A DNA stretch of 64,000 nt, from assembly GCA_036502575.1 (NCBI GenBank), contig DASXYL010000053.1, positions 26,122 through 90,121 of the forward strand, written 5' to 3'. The DNA is from DASXRA01 sp036502575 (GTDB lineage: Bacteria > Actinomycetota > Actinomycetes > Mycobacteriales > Jatrophihabitantaceae). Shown here in pieces: positions 28,634 through 37,261 of the stretch (positions within the stretch are counted from its first letter, which is position 1; each line of letters begins with the position of its first letter). Made by a program: the position numbers and the translations under genes. The notes under the pieces were generated by a model, which searched no databases, was not told the origin of the DNA, and saw only the letters and a list, made by a program, of their open reading frames with translations.

Positions 28634-28760
28634 ATGAGCGCTCGCGCGAAGAGCCGCCGGCCGCTGCGCGGACGCGCCGAAGGCGCGTTCGGATCCGGGA
28701 TTGCCCCCGAAGCGAAGCGAGTGGGGCGAGCACGGATCCGACTCCGGCGGACAAGAGCAG
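28634..28760 (+). repeat. Dispersed intergenic repeat, copy C (full length)
   Basis: ATGAGCGCTCGCGCGAAGAG, then a GCGCC-GAAG-GCGC hairpin and two CGGATCCG boxes flanking GCCCC-(GAAGCGAAGCGAGT region)-GGGGC. Compared with copies A and B the stem changes from CCACCC/GGGTGG to GCCCC/GGGGC, a compensated change. It starts 5 nt after the kinase stop and fills most of the 170-bp gap before the giant surface protein gene. Confidence 0.75.
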
Positions 28761-28798
28761 CGAGTGTGTGCGATTTTCGTGAATGAGAAGATGTCGGC

Positions 28799-31700
28799 GT
28801 GAGCATGGCCAGGCTCCGCGGGCTCTCCAGACACCGCCGCGCGACTATTAGCGCGGCGGTGGTGACTGTCGTCGCGGCGTCCGCTCTGGTCGCCTACGCG
28901 GTGCGCGCCGGCGGCTACACCGCCCGCCACGTCGACCTCAACGACGGCGGCATCTGGGTCACGAATAACGCCGACGGGCTCTTCGGCCGACTCAACAAGC
29001 CGATCAGCCAGCTCGACGCGGGCTTCCATCCGCCCGGCGGTGCGCAGAACACCTACACCGTCGACGTGGCCCAAGAGGGATCGGCTGTGCTCGCTCTCGA
29101 CCGAGGGCAGGGCAAGCTGTTCCCAGTCGACGTCAGCACCGGACGGGTGATCGAGACGCAGGCTGCCACCGTGGCCGGCAGCGACGTCATCGCGCTGTCC
29201 GGGTCGACCGCGGCGGTACTCGATCCGGCCACCGGCAAGGTGTGGGGCGCCCGGGTCACCGGCGACAACCTCTCCGGCGTGGCGGCGTTGGATTCCGCGG
29301 CGAAGCCACTTGCCACCGTCGGCGCCGGCGCGGATCTCGCCGTCACCGACGACGGCGTCATCTTCGCCGCTTCGGCCAGCACGCAGAAGCTCGTCACGAT
29401 CCGCCCGAACAACGCCGGCTTCGCCAAGCCGGCGACCACGGACCTGCATCGGCAGATGCCCGGCCTCGCCCTGACCGCAGTCGGTGACACCCCCGTCGTC
29501 CTGGACGCGAAGGCCGGGGCCATCGTGCTGCCCGGTGGCAAGACGGTGTCGCTGCCCGAGGGCGCCGCCGGTACCGATCTCGTCCTGCAGCAGGCCGGTC
29601 CGGATGCGCCGGCCGTGTATGTCGCCAGCTCGTCGGCCCTGATCCGGGTGCCGCGCAACGGCGGCAACGCGACGACCCTGTTCACGAACGGGACGGGTAC
29701 CCCGGCCCGGCCGGTCGTGCTCGGCGCGTGCGTCCACGCCGCCTGGGGCGGGGCGACCAGCGTGTACGCGCGCTCGTGCGACGGCCAGCCGGCGGTGGCC
29801 CAGAAGGTGCCGAAGGCCAAGCTGAGCCAGCCCGTCTTCCGCGTCAATCGCGCGCAGATCGTGCTGAACGACCTGGCCAGCGGCGGCGTCTGGATCATCG
29901 ACAGCACGGTTCAGCAGGTCGACAACTGGCAGGCCGTCCAGCCGCCGAAGCCGAAGCCGAACAGCCAGAAGCCCAACAAGCCGACCACCCAGAAGCAGCC
30001 GTGCGCCCAGGATCGCCCGCCCCAGCCCAGGGACGACTCGCTCGGCGCGCGTCCGGGACGGGCCACCGTCCTGCACGTGACCGACAACGACTCGGACCCG
30101 TGCGGTTACCAGTTGGCGATCAGCGCCATCTCGGGAGTCGATGGCGGGGCTACCGCGTCGATCGCCGCCGACGAGCAGTCGGTGCAGATCGTCGTCCCGG
30201 CCAGCGCCGGCTCGGACGTCCACTTCAAGTACACCGTGAGCGACGGCCACGGGCAGTCGGCGTCGGCCGACGTGTCGGTGCGGGTGCAGAAGGGCGACAT
30301 CGACGAGGCCCCGAACCTGCGCGCCGGGTACAAGCCGATCACCTGGACGGTCGCCGCGGGCAGCACGTCCACCCGTCAGGTGCTCTCCGATTGGCGTGAC
30401 TTCGACGGCGACCCGCTCGCGGTCACCAAGGCGACAGTCGACGGGGGCTCGGCGGCCACGACGCCCGACGGCGGGATCGTCTACACCGCTCCCGGAACGG
30501 CCGGCCAGCAGACCATCCACTACCAGGTGTCGGACGGCATCGCCGATCCGGTCGACGCCACGATCAAGGTGAAGGTGCTGGCGCAGAACGCGCTCGACGC
30601 CGTGCCCGCGATCGCCGAGCCCGACGTCGCCCGGGCCGTGGTCGGCCAACCGATCACGCTCAGCCCGCTGGCCAACGACGTGCCGGGCTCCGACCCGACC
30701 GACCCGTCGGCCAAGCTGACCCTCGCCGCGCCGCTGCCCCAGCCGGTTGGCGCCACGACCGCCACCGACCTGGCCGGCGGAACGGTCACGATCACGCCCA
30801 AGCACGTCGGCACCTTGTCGCTGAAGTACCAGGCAGCGTTCGGCTCGGCGAAGCTGGCCAGCGGGGCGATCCGGCTCGACGTCGTGGCCGGCTCGGCCCG
30901 GCCGTTGCCGCCGGTCGCGATGCCCGACACCGCCGTGCTGCATGGCCAGCTCGCGCAGACCGTCGACGTCCTGGCCAACGACTTCGACCCGTCCGGCGAC
31001 GTTCTCGTGGTGCAGCGCGCGGTGGCGGTCGACGACAACGCCGGGCTCGAGATCGCTGTGCTGCAAGGGCATTGGCTGCGCATCACGTCGACCCAGCCGG
31101 TCAGCCCTGGAGCCCGGCTGATCCAGTACACCGTCACCGACGGCGTCGCGCCGCCGGTCACCGGGCAGGTCAGCGTGTTGCAGCTGCCCACTCCGCCGGA
31201 GGACTCGCCGCCCACGCCGGTCGACGACCTGGCCACGGTGCGGGCCGGCGACACCGTCGACGTGCCGGTGCTCGACAACGACATCGACCCCGACGGCGAC
31301 CCGATGTCGCTGAAGGCGGGCCAGCTCGTCACCACCCCGAGCGGCGTCGGCGCCGGATACGTGTCGGGGAACGTGCTGCGTTACGCCGCTCCCGCGACCG
31401 TCCCCACCGCGACGCAGGTCGTCGTCGACTACGTGGTGGCCGACCCCTCGGGCGCGACGTCGGTCGGGCATGCGCGCATTACCGTCAACCCGTTGCCGAC
31501 CGACGCGGCTCACGATCAGCCCCCGGCGCCCACTCCGATCTCGCGGTCGGTCGTGGCCGGCGATCAGGTCACCATCACGGTGCCGTGGACGGGCGTCGAC
31601 CCGGACGGTGACGCCGTGACCGTGACCGGCATCGGCAGCGCCCCGCAGCTCGGCCGGATCATGGCGACCGGACCGACGACGATCACCTACCAGGCGTACC

Positions 31701-34700
31701 CGCTCGCGGCCGGCACCGACACGTTCACCTACGAGGTCAGCGACCGGTTCGGGCTGAGCGGTTCGGCGACGATCCGCATCGGCGTCGTCCCGCCCGGCGA
31801 CCCCCAGCCCCCGGTGGCGGTCGACGACGAGGTCACCGCGGCACCCGGAGCCACCGTGCGGGTCGCCGTGCTCGGCAACGACCTGACCGCGCCGGACGAC
31901 GCGGTGGCGATCGCGGCGCTCGACACGACGAACGATCTGGTGCCCGAGGGCACCAGCGTGCAGGACGACCGCATCGTGGTGAAGGCCCCGGCAGCGACCG
32001 GTAAACCGCTGATCGTGTCCTACGCGATCACCGACGGCACCGGCGGACGCTCGGTCGCCCAGGTGGTGGTCAACTCGCAGCCCAAGTACGACATCGCACC
32101 GGTCGCCCGCGACGACGTGGCCAAGGTGACGCCCGGGGCGACGAGCAGCACGGTCGACGTCCTGGCCAACGACGACGACCCGGACGGCACGGCCGACGGG
32201 CTCACCATCTCGCGGGCGTTTCTGCCGGCGGCGCACGTCGTCGACCGCAAGCTGGTCGTTCCGGTGCAGGCGTTCCCGCAGGTGGTGGCCTACGAGGTGC
32301 GCGACAAGGGCGGCGCGACGTCCATGGGACTCGTGCACGTGCCCGGCAACGGATCGGCCCAGCCGCACCTGCGCCCCGATGCGCCGGCGATCGAGCTCGC
32401 GCCCGGTGCCACCAAGACGATCAAGCTCAGCGACTACGTCGTCGACCCGGCGAACAAGCCGGTGCGGCTGACCACCACCGATCGCATCTGGGGCTCGCCG
32501 CCGAACGGGCTGGCCGTGTCGAGCAAGGACCAGACGACGCTCGTTCTCACCGCCCGCAAGGGCTACCAGGGCCCGGCCTCGGCCGTCTTCGAGGTCACCG
32601 ACGGCACCAGCCTGTCCGACCCGCGCGCGCAGAAGGCGGTGATCGCGGTACCGGTGCAGATCGGCAAGCCGCAGCCGGTGCTGCGCTGCCCCACCTCGAC
32701 GTTGACTGCCGTCCAGGGCGGCCCGCCGCTCAAGCTCGATCTCGCGACCGTGTGCCACGTTTGGCTCGACGACCCGAACGCGATCGGGCAGGTCGACTTC
32801 ACCTCCAGCTGGGCCAAGCAACTCGGCGGCGTCTCGATCGCCAAGAACAGCAACTCGAAGGTGACGATCACACCGGGACCGCAGGCGCGTCCCGGCAAGT
32901 CCGGCACGATCAAGGTCGGCGTGGCCGGCTCGTCGGTCACGGCAACGCTCAACGTGCGGGTGATCAAGGCGCCGCCGCCGACGGTCTCGGCGATCACCGT
33001 GCGCGGCCTCAAGGCCGGGGCGAGCCAGACCGTCGACCTGCGCACCTACGTCCAGTCACCGATCCAGGGCGCGGCGATCAGCGTGCTGGCCGTCAAGCAG
33101 CTCAGCGGAACCCACCTGGGGGCGTCCACGTCGGGCTCGAAGATCACCCTGTCGGCGCCGGCGGGCGACACCCACGGCACGATGGTCTTCGACCTGACCG
33201 TGACCGACGTAGCGGGTGCGGGCCACGACGACCGGCACGTGCAGGGACGGATGACTATCGAAGTGCTCGGTCTACCGGGGACGCCGGGCCGGCCGTCGAT
33301 CCAGTCGGTGACGAGCCACACCATCGTCGTGGCGTTCACCCCCCCGGCCGCGAACGGCGCTCAGCTCGACCAGATCGCGCTGCGCGACAGCCGGGGCGGC
33401 ACCCACTCGTGCCCGGCCTCGCCGTGCACGGTCAGCGGCCTGAAGAACGGTCAGAGCTACACGTTCACGGTGCGCGCGCACAACGTCGTCGGCTGGGGAC
33501 AGCCCAGCCCGGCGTCCGGGCCCGGCACGCCGGACAAGGTGCCCGACCCGGTCGGCGGCGTCTCGGCCGCGGCGAAGGACCAGAGCGCGGCGGTCAGCTG
33601 GTCGGTGGGCCACGTCGACGGCTCGCCCATCACCAGCTACCAGGTGCAGACCTCACCCGCCCCTTCGACCGGGCAGTCGGTGACGACCGTGCGCGGTACG
33701 TCGACGTCGGTCTCGGGGCTGGCCAACGGCACGACGTACAGCATCCGGGTGCGCGCGATCAACGCGCAGGGCGCCGGCCAATGGGGTTCCGCGGCCAAGG
33801 TCATCCCGTTCGGTAAACCGCCGGCGATGGCGGCCCCGTCAGCGGCGGGGGCGGATTCCGCCGACAACGCGGAGAAGGCGATCACGGTCTCCTGGGCGGC
33901 CGCCGACGGCAACGGCCGGGCGATCAGCAACTACACGGTGACCCAGTACCGCAGCGGGGTGGCGGCGGGCACGCAGAGCGCGACCGGGCTGTCGACGACG
34001 TTCTCCGGGCTGGCCAACGACGGCTCGAAGTACAGCTACACGATCACCGCCACCAACTCCGGCAAGCTCACCTCGTCGCCCAGCCCGAAGTCGAACGAGG
34101 TTCTGGCCACCGCTCCCCCGGCGACGGTCGGCAGCGTCAGCGCGACGGACCACGACTCGTCCAACATGAACGGGTACAACGGTGCGATCCACGTGACGTT
34201 CACGCTGCCGCAGCCGCACGGCGCCTCGCTGACCCGGGTCGACTACCAGCTCAACACCGGCGGCTCCGGCTCGTGGAACAGCCCCGGCTCGCCCGGCTCG
34301 CAGGTGACCGAGTCGATCAGCGGGCTGTCGAACGGCACGTCCTACAGCGCGCAGGTTCGCGGCTGCAACGAGGCCAACCAGTGCGGCGCCTGGTCCCCGT
34401 CGTCCAACACGGTCATCCCGTTCGGCCCGATGAGCGCGCCTTCGGCCTCGGGCTCGACGAGCGGCTGCGGGGCGATCGGTAACACCACGGGCACGATCAC
34501 CTTCAACTGGTCCGGCGGCAGCGGGAACGGCAAGCAGGCCACGTACCAGACCAGCATCGACGGCGGCAGCTGGACGAACCGGAGCACCGTGCCCAACGGC
34601 GGCTCGACGACCAACACCTACAACTGCAATACGTCGCACAGCGTCCGGGTGCAGATCACCCGGACGGTTGACGGCACCAACCAGACCAGCGGCATAGCGT

Positions 34701-35011
34701 CCGACACGGAGACACTGCCAGCCGCGCCGACCAACCAGCCGACGACGGCGGTCAGCCACGGCGCCAGCGCGAACGGGCAACCGAACTGCTCGACGAGCGG
34801 CTGCTACTTCGTGCACATCACGCTGACGTACTTCGCCGCGAACACGTCCTACAACTGTCACGTCACCACCGGGCACGGAGATACCCGCGACTACACCGTG
34901 CAGACCAATGGCAGCGGCAGCTACTCGGCCGACCAGAGCTTCTACTACGGCTACCACGACGCCGTCACCGCCAACTGCGGTGGCCATAGCGACACGTTGA
35001 ATCCCTGGTAA
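28799..35011 (+). CDS. 2070-residue surface protein with Ig-like and fibronectin type III repeats
   Basis: GTG start at 28799 (alternative ATG 28805). Residues ~12-35 form a signal anchor (TISAAVVTVVAASALVAYAV). Residues ~45-370 look like a beta-propeller of short strands (VWVT..., LDRGQGKLFPVDVSTGRV). A Lys/Pro/Gln linker (~380-400) follows. Residues ~410-1300 hold about nine Ig-like, cadherin-like repeats marked by VLxNDxDPxGDPL motifs rich in Asp, probably calcium-binding. Residues ~1490-2000 hold five or six FN3-type domains (SYTFTVRAHNVVGWGQPSPA), ending in a Cys-containing C-terminal domain. It should span the envelope as an adhesion or wall-scaffold protein; its ligand is unknown. It lies between the kinase and moxR genes, all in one direction. 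Confidence 0.88.
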   Translation: MSMARLRGLSRHRRATISAAVVTVVAASALVAYAVRAGGYTARHVDLNDGGIWVTNNADGLFGRLNKPISQLDAGFHPPGGAQNTYTVDVAQEGSAVLALDRGQGKLFPVDVSTGRVIETQAATVAGSDVIALSGSTAAVLDPATGKVWGARVTGDNLSGVAALDSAAKPLATVGAGADLAVTDDGVIFAASASTQKLVTIRPNNAGFAKPATTDLHRQMPGLALTAVGDTPVVLDAKAGAIVLPGGKTVSLPEGAAGTDLVLQQAGPDAPAVYVASSSALIRVPRNGGNATTLFTNGTGTPARPVVLGACVHAAWGGATSVYARSCDGQPAVAQKVPKAKLSQPVFRVNRAQIVLNDLASGGVWIIDSTVQQVDNWQAVQPPKPKPNSQKPNKPTTQKQPCAQDRPPQPRDDSLGARPGRATVLHVTDNDSDPCGYQLAISAISGVDGGATASIAADEQSVQIVVPASAGSDVHFKYTVSDGHGQSASADVSVRVQKGDIDEAPNLRAGYKPITWTVAAGSTSTRQVLSDWRDFDGDPLAVTKATVDGGSAATTPDGGIVYTAPGTAGQQTIHYQVSDGIADPVDATIKVKVLAQNALDAVPAIAEPDVARAVVGQPITLSPLANDVPGSDPTDPSAKLTLAAPLPQPVGATTATDLAGGTVTITPKHVGTLSLKYQAAFGSAKLASGAIRLDVVAGSARPLPPVAMPDTAVLHGQLAQTVDVLANDFDPSGDVLVVQRAVAVDDNAGLEIAVLQGHWLRITSTQPVSPGARLIQYTVTDGVAPPVTGQVSVLQLPTPPEDSPPTPVDDLATVRAGDTVDVPVLDNDIDPDGDPMSLKAGQLVTTPSGVGAGYVSGNVLRYAAPATVPTATQVVVDYVVADPSGATSVGHARITVNPLPTDAAHDQPPAPTPISRSVVAGDQVTITVPWTGVDPDGDAVTVTGIGSAPQLGRIMATGPTTITYQAYPLAAGTDTFTYEVSDRFGLSGSATIRIGVVPPGDPQPPVAVDDEVTAAPGATVRVAVLGNDLTAPDDAVAIAALDTTNDLVPEGTSVQDDRIVVKAPAATGKPLIVSYAITDGTGGRSVAQVVVNSQPKYDIAPVARDDVAKVTPGATSSTVDVLANDDDPDGTADGLTISRAFLPAAHVVDRKLVVPVQAFPQVVAYEVRDKGGATSMGLVHVPGNGSAQPHLRPDAPAIELAPGATKTIKLSDYVVDPANKPVRLTTTDRIWGSPPNGLAVSSKDQTTLVLTARKGYQGPASAVFEVTDGTSLSDPRAQKAVIAVPVQIGKPQPVLRCPTSTLTAVQGGPPLKLDLATVCHVWLDDPNAIGQVDFTSSWAKQLGGVSIAKNSNSKVTITPGPQARPGKSGTIKVGVAGSSVTATLNVRVIKAPPPTVSAITVRGLKAGASQTVDLRTYVQSPIQGAAISVLAVKQLSGTHLGASTSGSKITLSAPAGDTHGTMVFDLTVTDVAGAGHDDRHVQGRMTIEVLGLPGTPGRPSIQSVTSHTIVVAFTPPAANGAQLDQIALRDSRGGTHSCPASPCTVSGLKNGQSYTFTVRAHNVVGWGQPSPASGPGTPDKVPDPVGGVSAAAKDQSAAVSWSVGHVDGSPITSYQVQTSPAPSTGQSVTTVRGTSTSVSGLANGTTYSIRVRAINAQGAGQWGSAAKVIPFGKPPAMAAPSAAGADSADNAEKAITVSWAAADGNGRAISNYTVTQYRSGVAAGTQSATGLSTTFSGLANDGSKYSYTITATNSGKLTSSPSPKSNEVLATAPPATVGSVSATDHDSSNMNGYNGAIHVTFTLPQPHGASLTRVDYQLNTGGSGSWNSPGSPGSQVTESISGLSNGTSYSAQVRGCNEANQCGAWSPSSNTVIPFGPMSAPSASGSTSGCGAIGNTTGTITFNWSGGSGNGKQATYQTSIDGGSWTNRSTVPNGGSTTNTYNCNTSHSVRVQITRTVDGTNQTSGIASDTETLPAAPTNQPTTAVSHGASANGQPNCSTSGCYFVHITLTYFAANTSYNCHVTTGHGDTRDYTVQTNGSGSYSADQSFYYGYHDAVTANCGGHSDTLNPW

Positions 35012-35027
35012 TGAGGAGACATAACCC

Positions 35028-35999
35028 GTGACCGAGATGACGCCTGACCAGGCGGCGTGGTTCGCCGACGTGTTTACGCGGCTGGCCGCGAACATCGGCC
35101 AGGCGGTGCTGGGCAAGCAGCACGTCGTGCGCCTGGCGCTGACCTGCCTGGTCTCCGAGGGGCACCTGCTGCTCGAGGACTTCCCCGGCACCGGCAAGAC
35201 CAGCATGGCCCGGGCGCTGGCCAACACCGTGCACGGATCGAACTCGCGAATCCAGTTCACTCCGGACCTGCTGCCGTCCGACGTCACGGGCGTGACGATC
35301 TACGACCAGCAGAAGCAGACCTTCGACTTCCACCCCGGTCCCATCTTCTCCACGATCGTGCTCGCCGACGAGATCAACCGGGCCTCGCCCAAGACGCAGT
35401 CGGCGCTGCTCGAGGTGATGGAGGAGGGCCGGGTCACCGTCGACGGCGTGTCGCACAACGCGGGCCGTCCGTTCATGGTGATCGCCACGCAGAACCCGAT
35501 CGAGCAGGCCGGCACGTACCGCCTGCCCGAGGCTCAGCTCGACCGGTTCCTGATGAAGGCGAGCCTCGGGTACCCCGACCACGAGGCGACCGTGGCGCTG
35601 CTGAGCGAGGCCGCCGTACGCGACCGTACGGTTGCCGTGCAGGCGATCGTGACCGCCGAGCAGATCTCCGAGATGGCCAAGCTGGCTGCGAGTGTGCACG
35701 TCGACGCGGCCGTGCTCGCGTACGTCAGCCGGCTCGCCGAGGAGTCGCGGCGCCATCAGCACGTGAAGCTCGGCCTGTCGGTGCGGGGCTGCCTGGCGAT
35801 GTTGCGCACGGCCAAGACCTGGGCCGCCTCGGTCGGGCGGAACTTCGTCACGCCGGACGACATCAAGGAGCTGGCCGTCCCGGTGCTCAGTCACCGCATC
35901 CTGCTCGACGCCGAGGCGCAGTTCAGCGGCACCACCGTCTTCGAGGTGATCGACGCGATCCTCGCCACCGTGGTGCCCCCGACCGAGCGAGCGGCGTAG
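35028..35999 (+). CDS. MoxR-family AAA+ ATPase
   Basis: A 323-residue ATPase. Walker A LLEDFPGTGKTSMARALA, Walker B IVLADEINRASPKTQSALLE, sensor 1 VIATQNPIEQAGTYRLPEAQ, arginine-finger and lid regions complete. MoxR proteins paired with DUF58 proteins are thought to act as chaperones in maturation of membrane or secreted complexes. GTG at 35028 has GAGGAGA 8 nt upstream. It is followed after 5 bp by the DUF58 gene, the standard MoxR-DUF58-transglutaminase order. Confidence 0.93.
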   Translation: MTEMTPDQAAWFADVFTRLAANIGQAVLGKQHVVRLALTCLVSEGHLLLEDFPGTGKTSMARALANTVHGSNSRIQFTPDLLPSDVTGVTIYDQQKQTFDFHPGPIFSTIVLADEINRASPKTQSALLEVMEEGRVTVDGVSHNAGRPFMVIATQNPIEQAGTYRLPEAQLDRFLMKASLGYPDHEATVALLSEAAVRDRTVAVQAIVTAEQISEMAKLAASVHVDAAVLAYVSRLAEESRRHQHVKLGLSVRGCLAMLRTAKTWAASVGRNFVTPDDIKELAVPVLSHRILLDAEAQFSGTTVFEVIDAILATVVPPTERAA

Positions 36000-36004
36000 C
36001 CCTA

Positions 36005-37261
36005 GTGCCGAATCGGTTCACCGACACCTGGTCGACGCTCGCCTCGACGCTGACCCGCCCGGACGGTCCGGCGGGCGGCGTCGTCGAGCGCACGTCACGG
36101 GCCGCGCGCGTGGTGCGGCGGGTCGTGACCCCGATCGGCTGGTCCGTGCTCGTCACCATGATTACAGCCTGGCTGTTGGGTTGGCAGCTCGGCTGGCGCG
36201 AGGCGATGTTGCTCGCCGCTGCGTGCCTGCTGCTGGTGCTGATGTCGCTGGTGTTCCTGATCGGCCGGGCGACCCTGCACGTGAACGTCATGCTGCAACC
36301 ACGACGGGTGTCGGTCGGTGCGCCGGCGGCCGGCCAGGTGAACGTCACCAACATCTCGCCGCGGCGGATGTGGCCGATCCGCCTCGAGCTGCGGGTGGGC
36401 GCCGCGGTTGCGCGGTTCAACCTGCCGTCGTTGCCCAGCAGCCACCAGCACGACGAGCTGTTCGTCATCCCCACCACGCGACGAGCGGTCGTCGCGGTCG
36501 GCCCGGCGTTGACCGTGCGCGGCGATCCGCTCGGGCTGGTGCGCCGCGAGGTCGCCTGGACGGGCGTCACCGAGCTGTTCGTCCACCCGCGCATCGTCGG
36601 GCTCGATCCGCTGGGCTCCGGGCTGCTGCGCGACCTCGAGGGCCAGACCTCCAACGCGGTGTCGATGAGCGACCTGGCCTTTCACGCGCTGCGCGACTAC
36701 GCGGCCGGCGACGACCGCCGCTACATCCATTGGCGCTCGTCGGCGCGGACCGGGCAGTTGATGGTGCGCCAGTTCGTCGACACCCGGCGCATCCACGCGA
36801 CGATGGTGATCGACGGCGATCCGGCCAGCTACGCCACCGAGGACGAGTTCGAGCTGGCGCTATCCGCGGCCGGATCGGTTGCTGTGCGGGCCATCCAGGA
36901 CGAGCAGCAGGCCAGCATCATTGCGTCGCACGAGGCCGTCGCCGACGGCAACATCCAGCAGATCCTCGACGGGCTGACCCGCGCCGAGTTCGGCGAGGAG
37001 GCCGATCTCGCCACGCTCACCGGCAGCGTGCTGCGCACCGCGCCGGACACGAGCATCGCCATCCTGATCACCGGCTCGGTCCTGCCGTTCGGGACGACGC
37101 GCCGGGCGGCCGCCTCCCTGCCGCCGGAGATCGACACGGTGGCGCTGCGCATCGACCCCAACGCCGATCCGGGCATGACCTCGGTCGGCAACATCACCGT
37201 GCTCACCCTGCACGCGCTCAACGACCTGCCGGCCCTCATGCGAGTGGTGGCGGAACGATGA
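36005..37261 (+). CDS. DUF58 membrane protein
   Basis: A 418-residue protein. Two adjacent transmembrane helices (VLVTMITAWLLGWQLGWRE and AMLLAAACLLLVLMSLVFLI, residues ~45-90) are followed by a ~110-residue beta domain and the DUF58 core (residues ~220-250: FHALRDYAAGDDRRYIHWRS), with a vWA-like remainder. It normally works with the neighbouring MoxR ATPase. GTG at 36005 lies 5 bp after the moxR stop without its own strong ribosome site, implying coupling. Its stop overlaps the next start in an ATGA. Confidence 0.9.
   Translation: MPNRFTDTWSTLASTLTRPDGPAGGVVERTSRAARVVRRVVTPIGWSVLVTMITAWLLGWQLGWREAMLLAAACLLLVLMSLVFLIGRATLHVNVMLQPRRVSVGAPAAGQVNVTNISPRRMWPIRLELRVGAAVARFNLPSLPSSHQHDELFVIPTTRRAVVAVGPALTVRGDPLGLVRREVAWTGVTELFVHPRIVGLDPLGSGLLRDLEGQTSNAVSMSDLAFHALRDYAAGDDRRYIHWRSSARTGQLMVRQFVDTRRIHATMVIDGDPASYATEDEFELALSAAGSVAVRAIQDEQQASIIASHEAVADGNIQQILDGLTRAEFGEEADLATLTGSVLRTAPDTSIAILITGSVLPFGTTRRAAASLPPEIDTVALRIDPNADPGMTSVGNITVLTLHALNDLPALMRVVAER

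Noticed and set aside
28547..32821. 1424-codon open frame on the minus strand opposite the giant surface protein
   Set aside because: It is antisense to a well-structured protein with Ig-like and FN3 repeats. Its translation is His/Arg/Gly/Asp-rich with no domain, as expected from GC-rich third positions.
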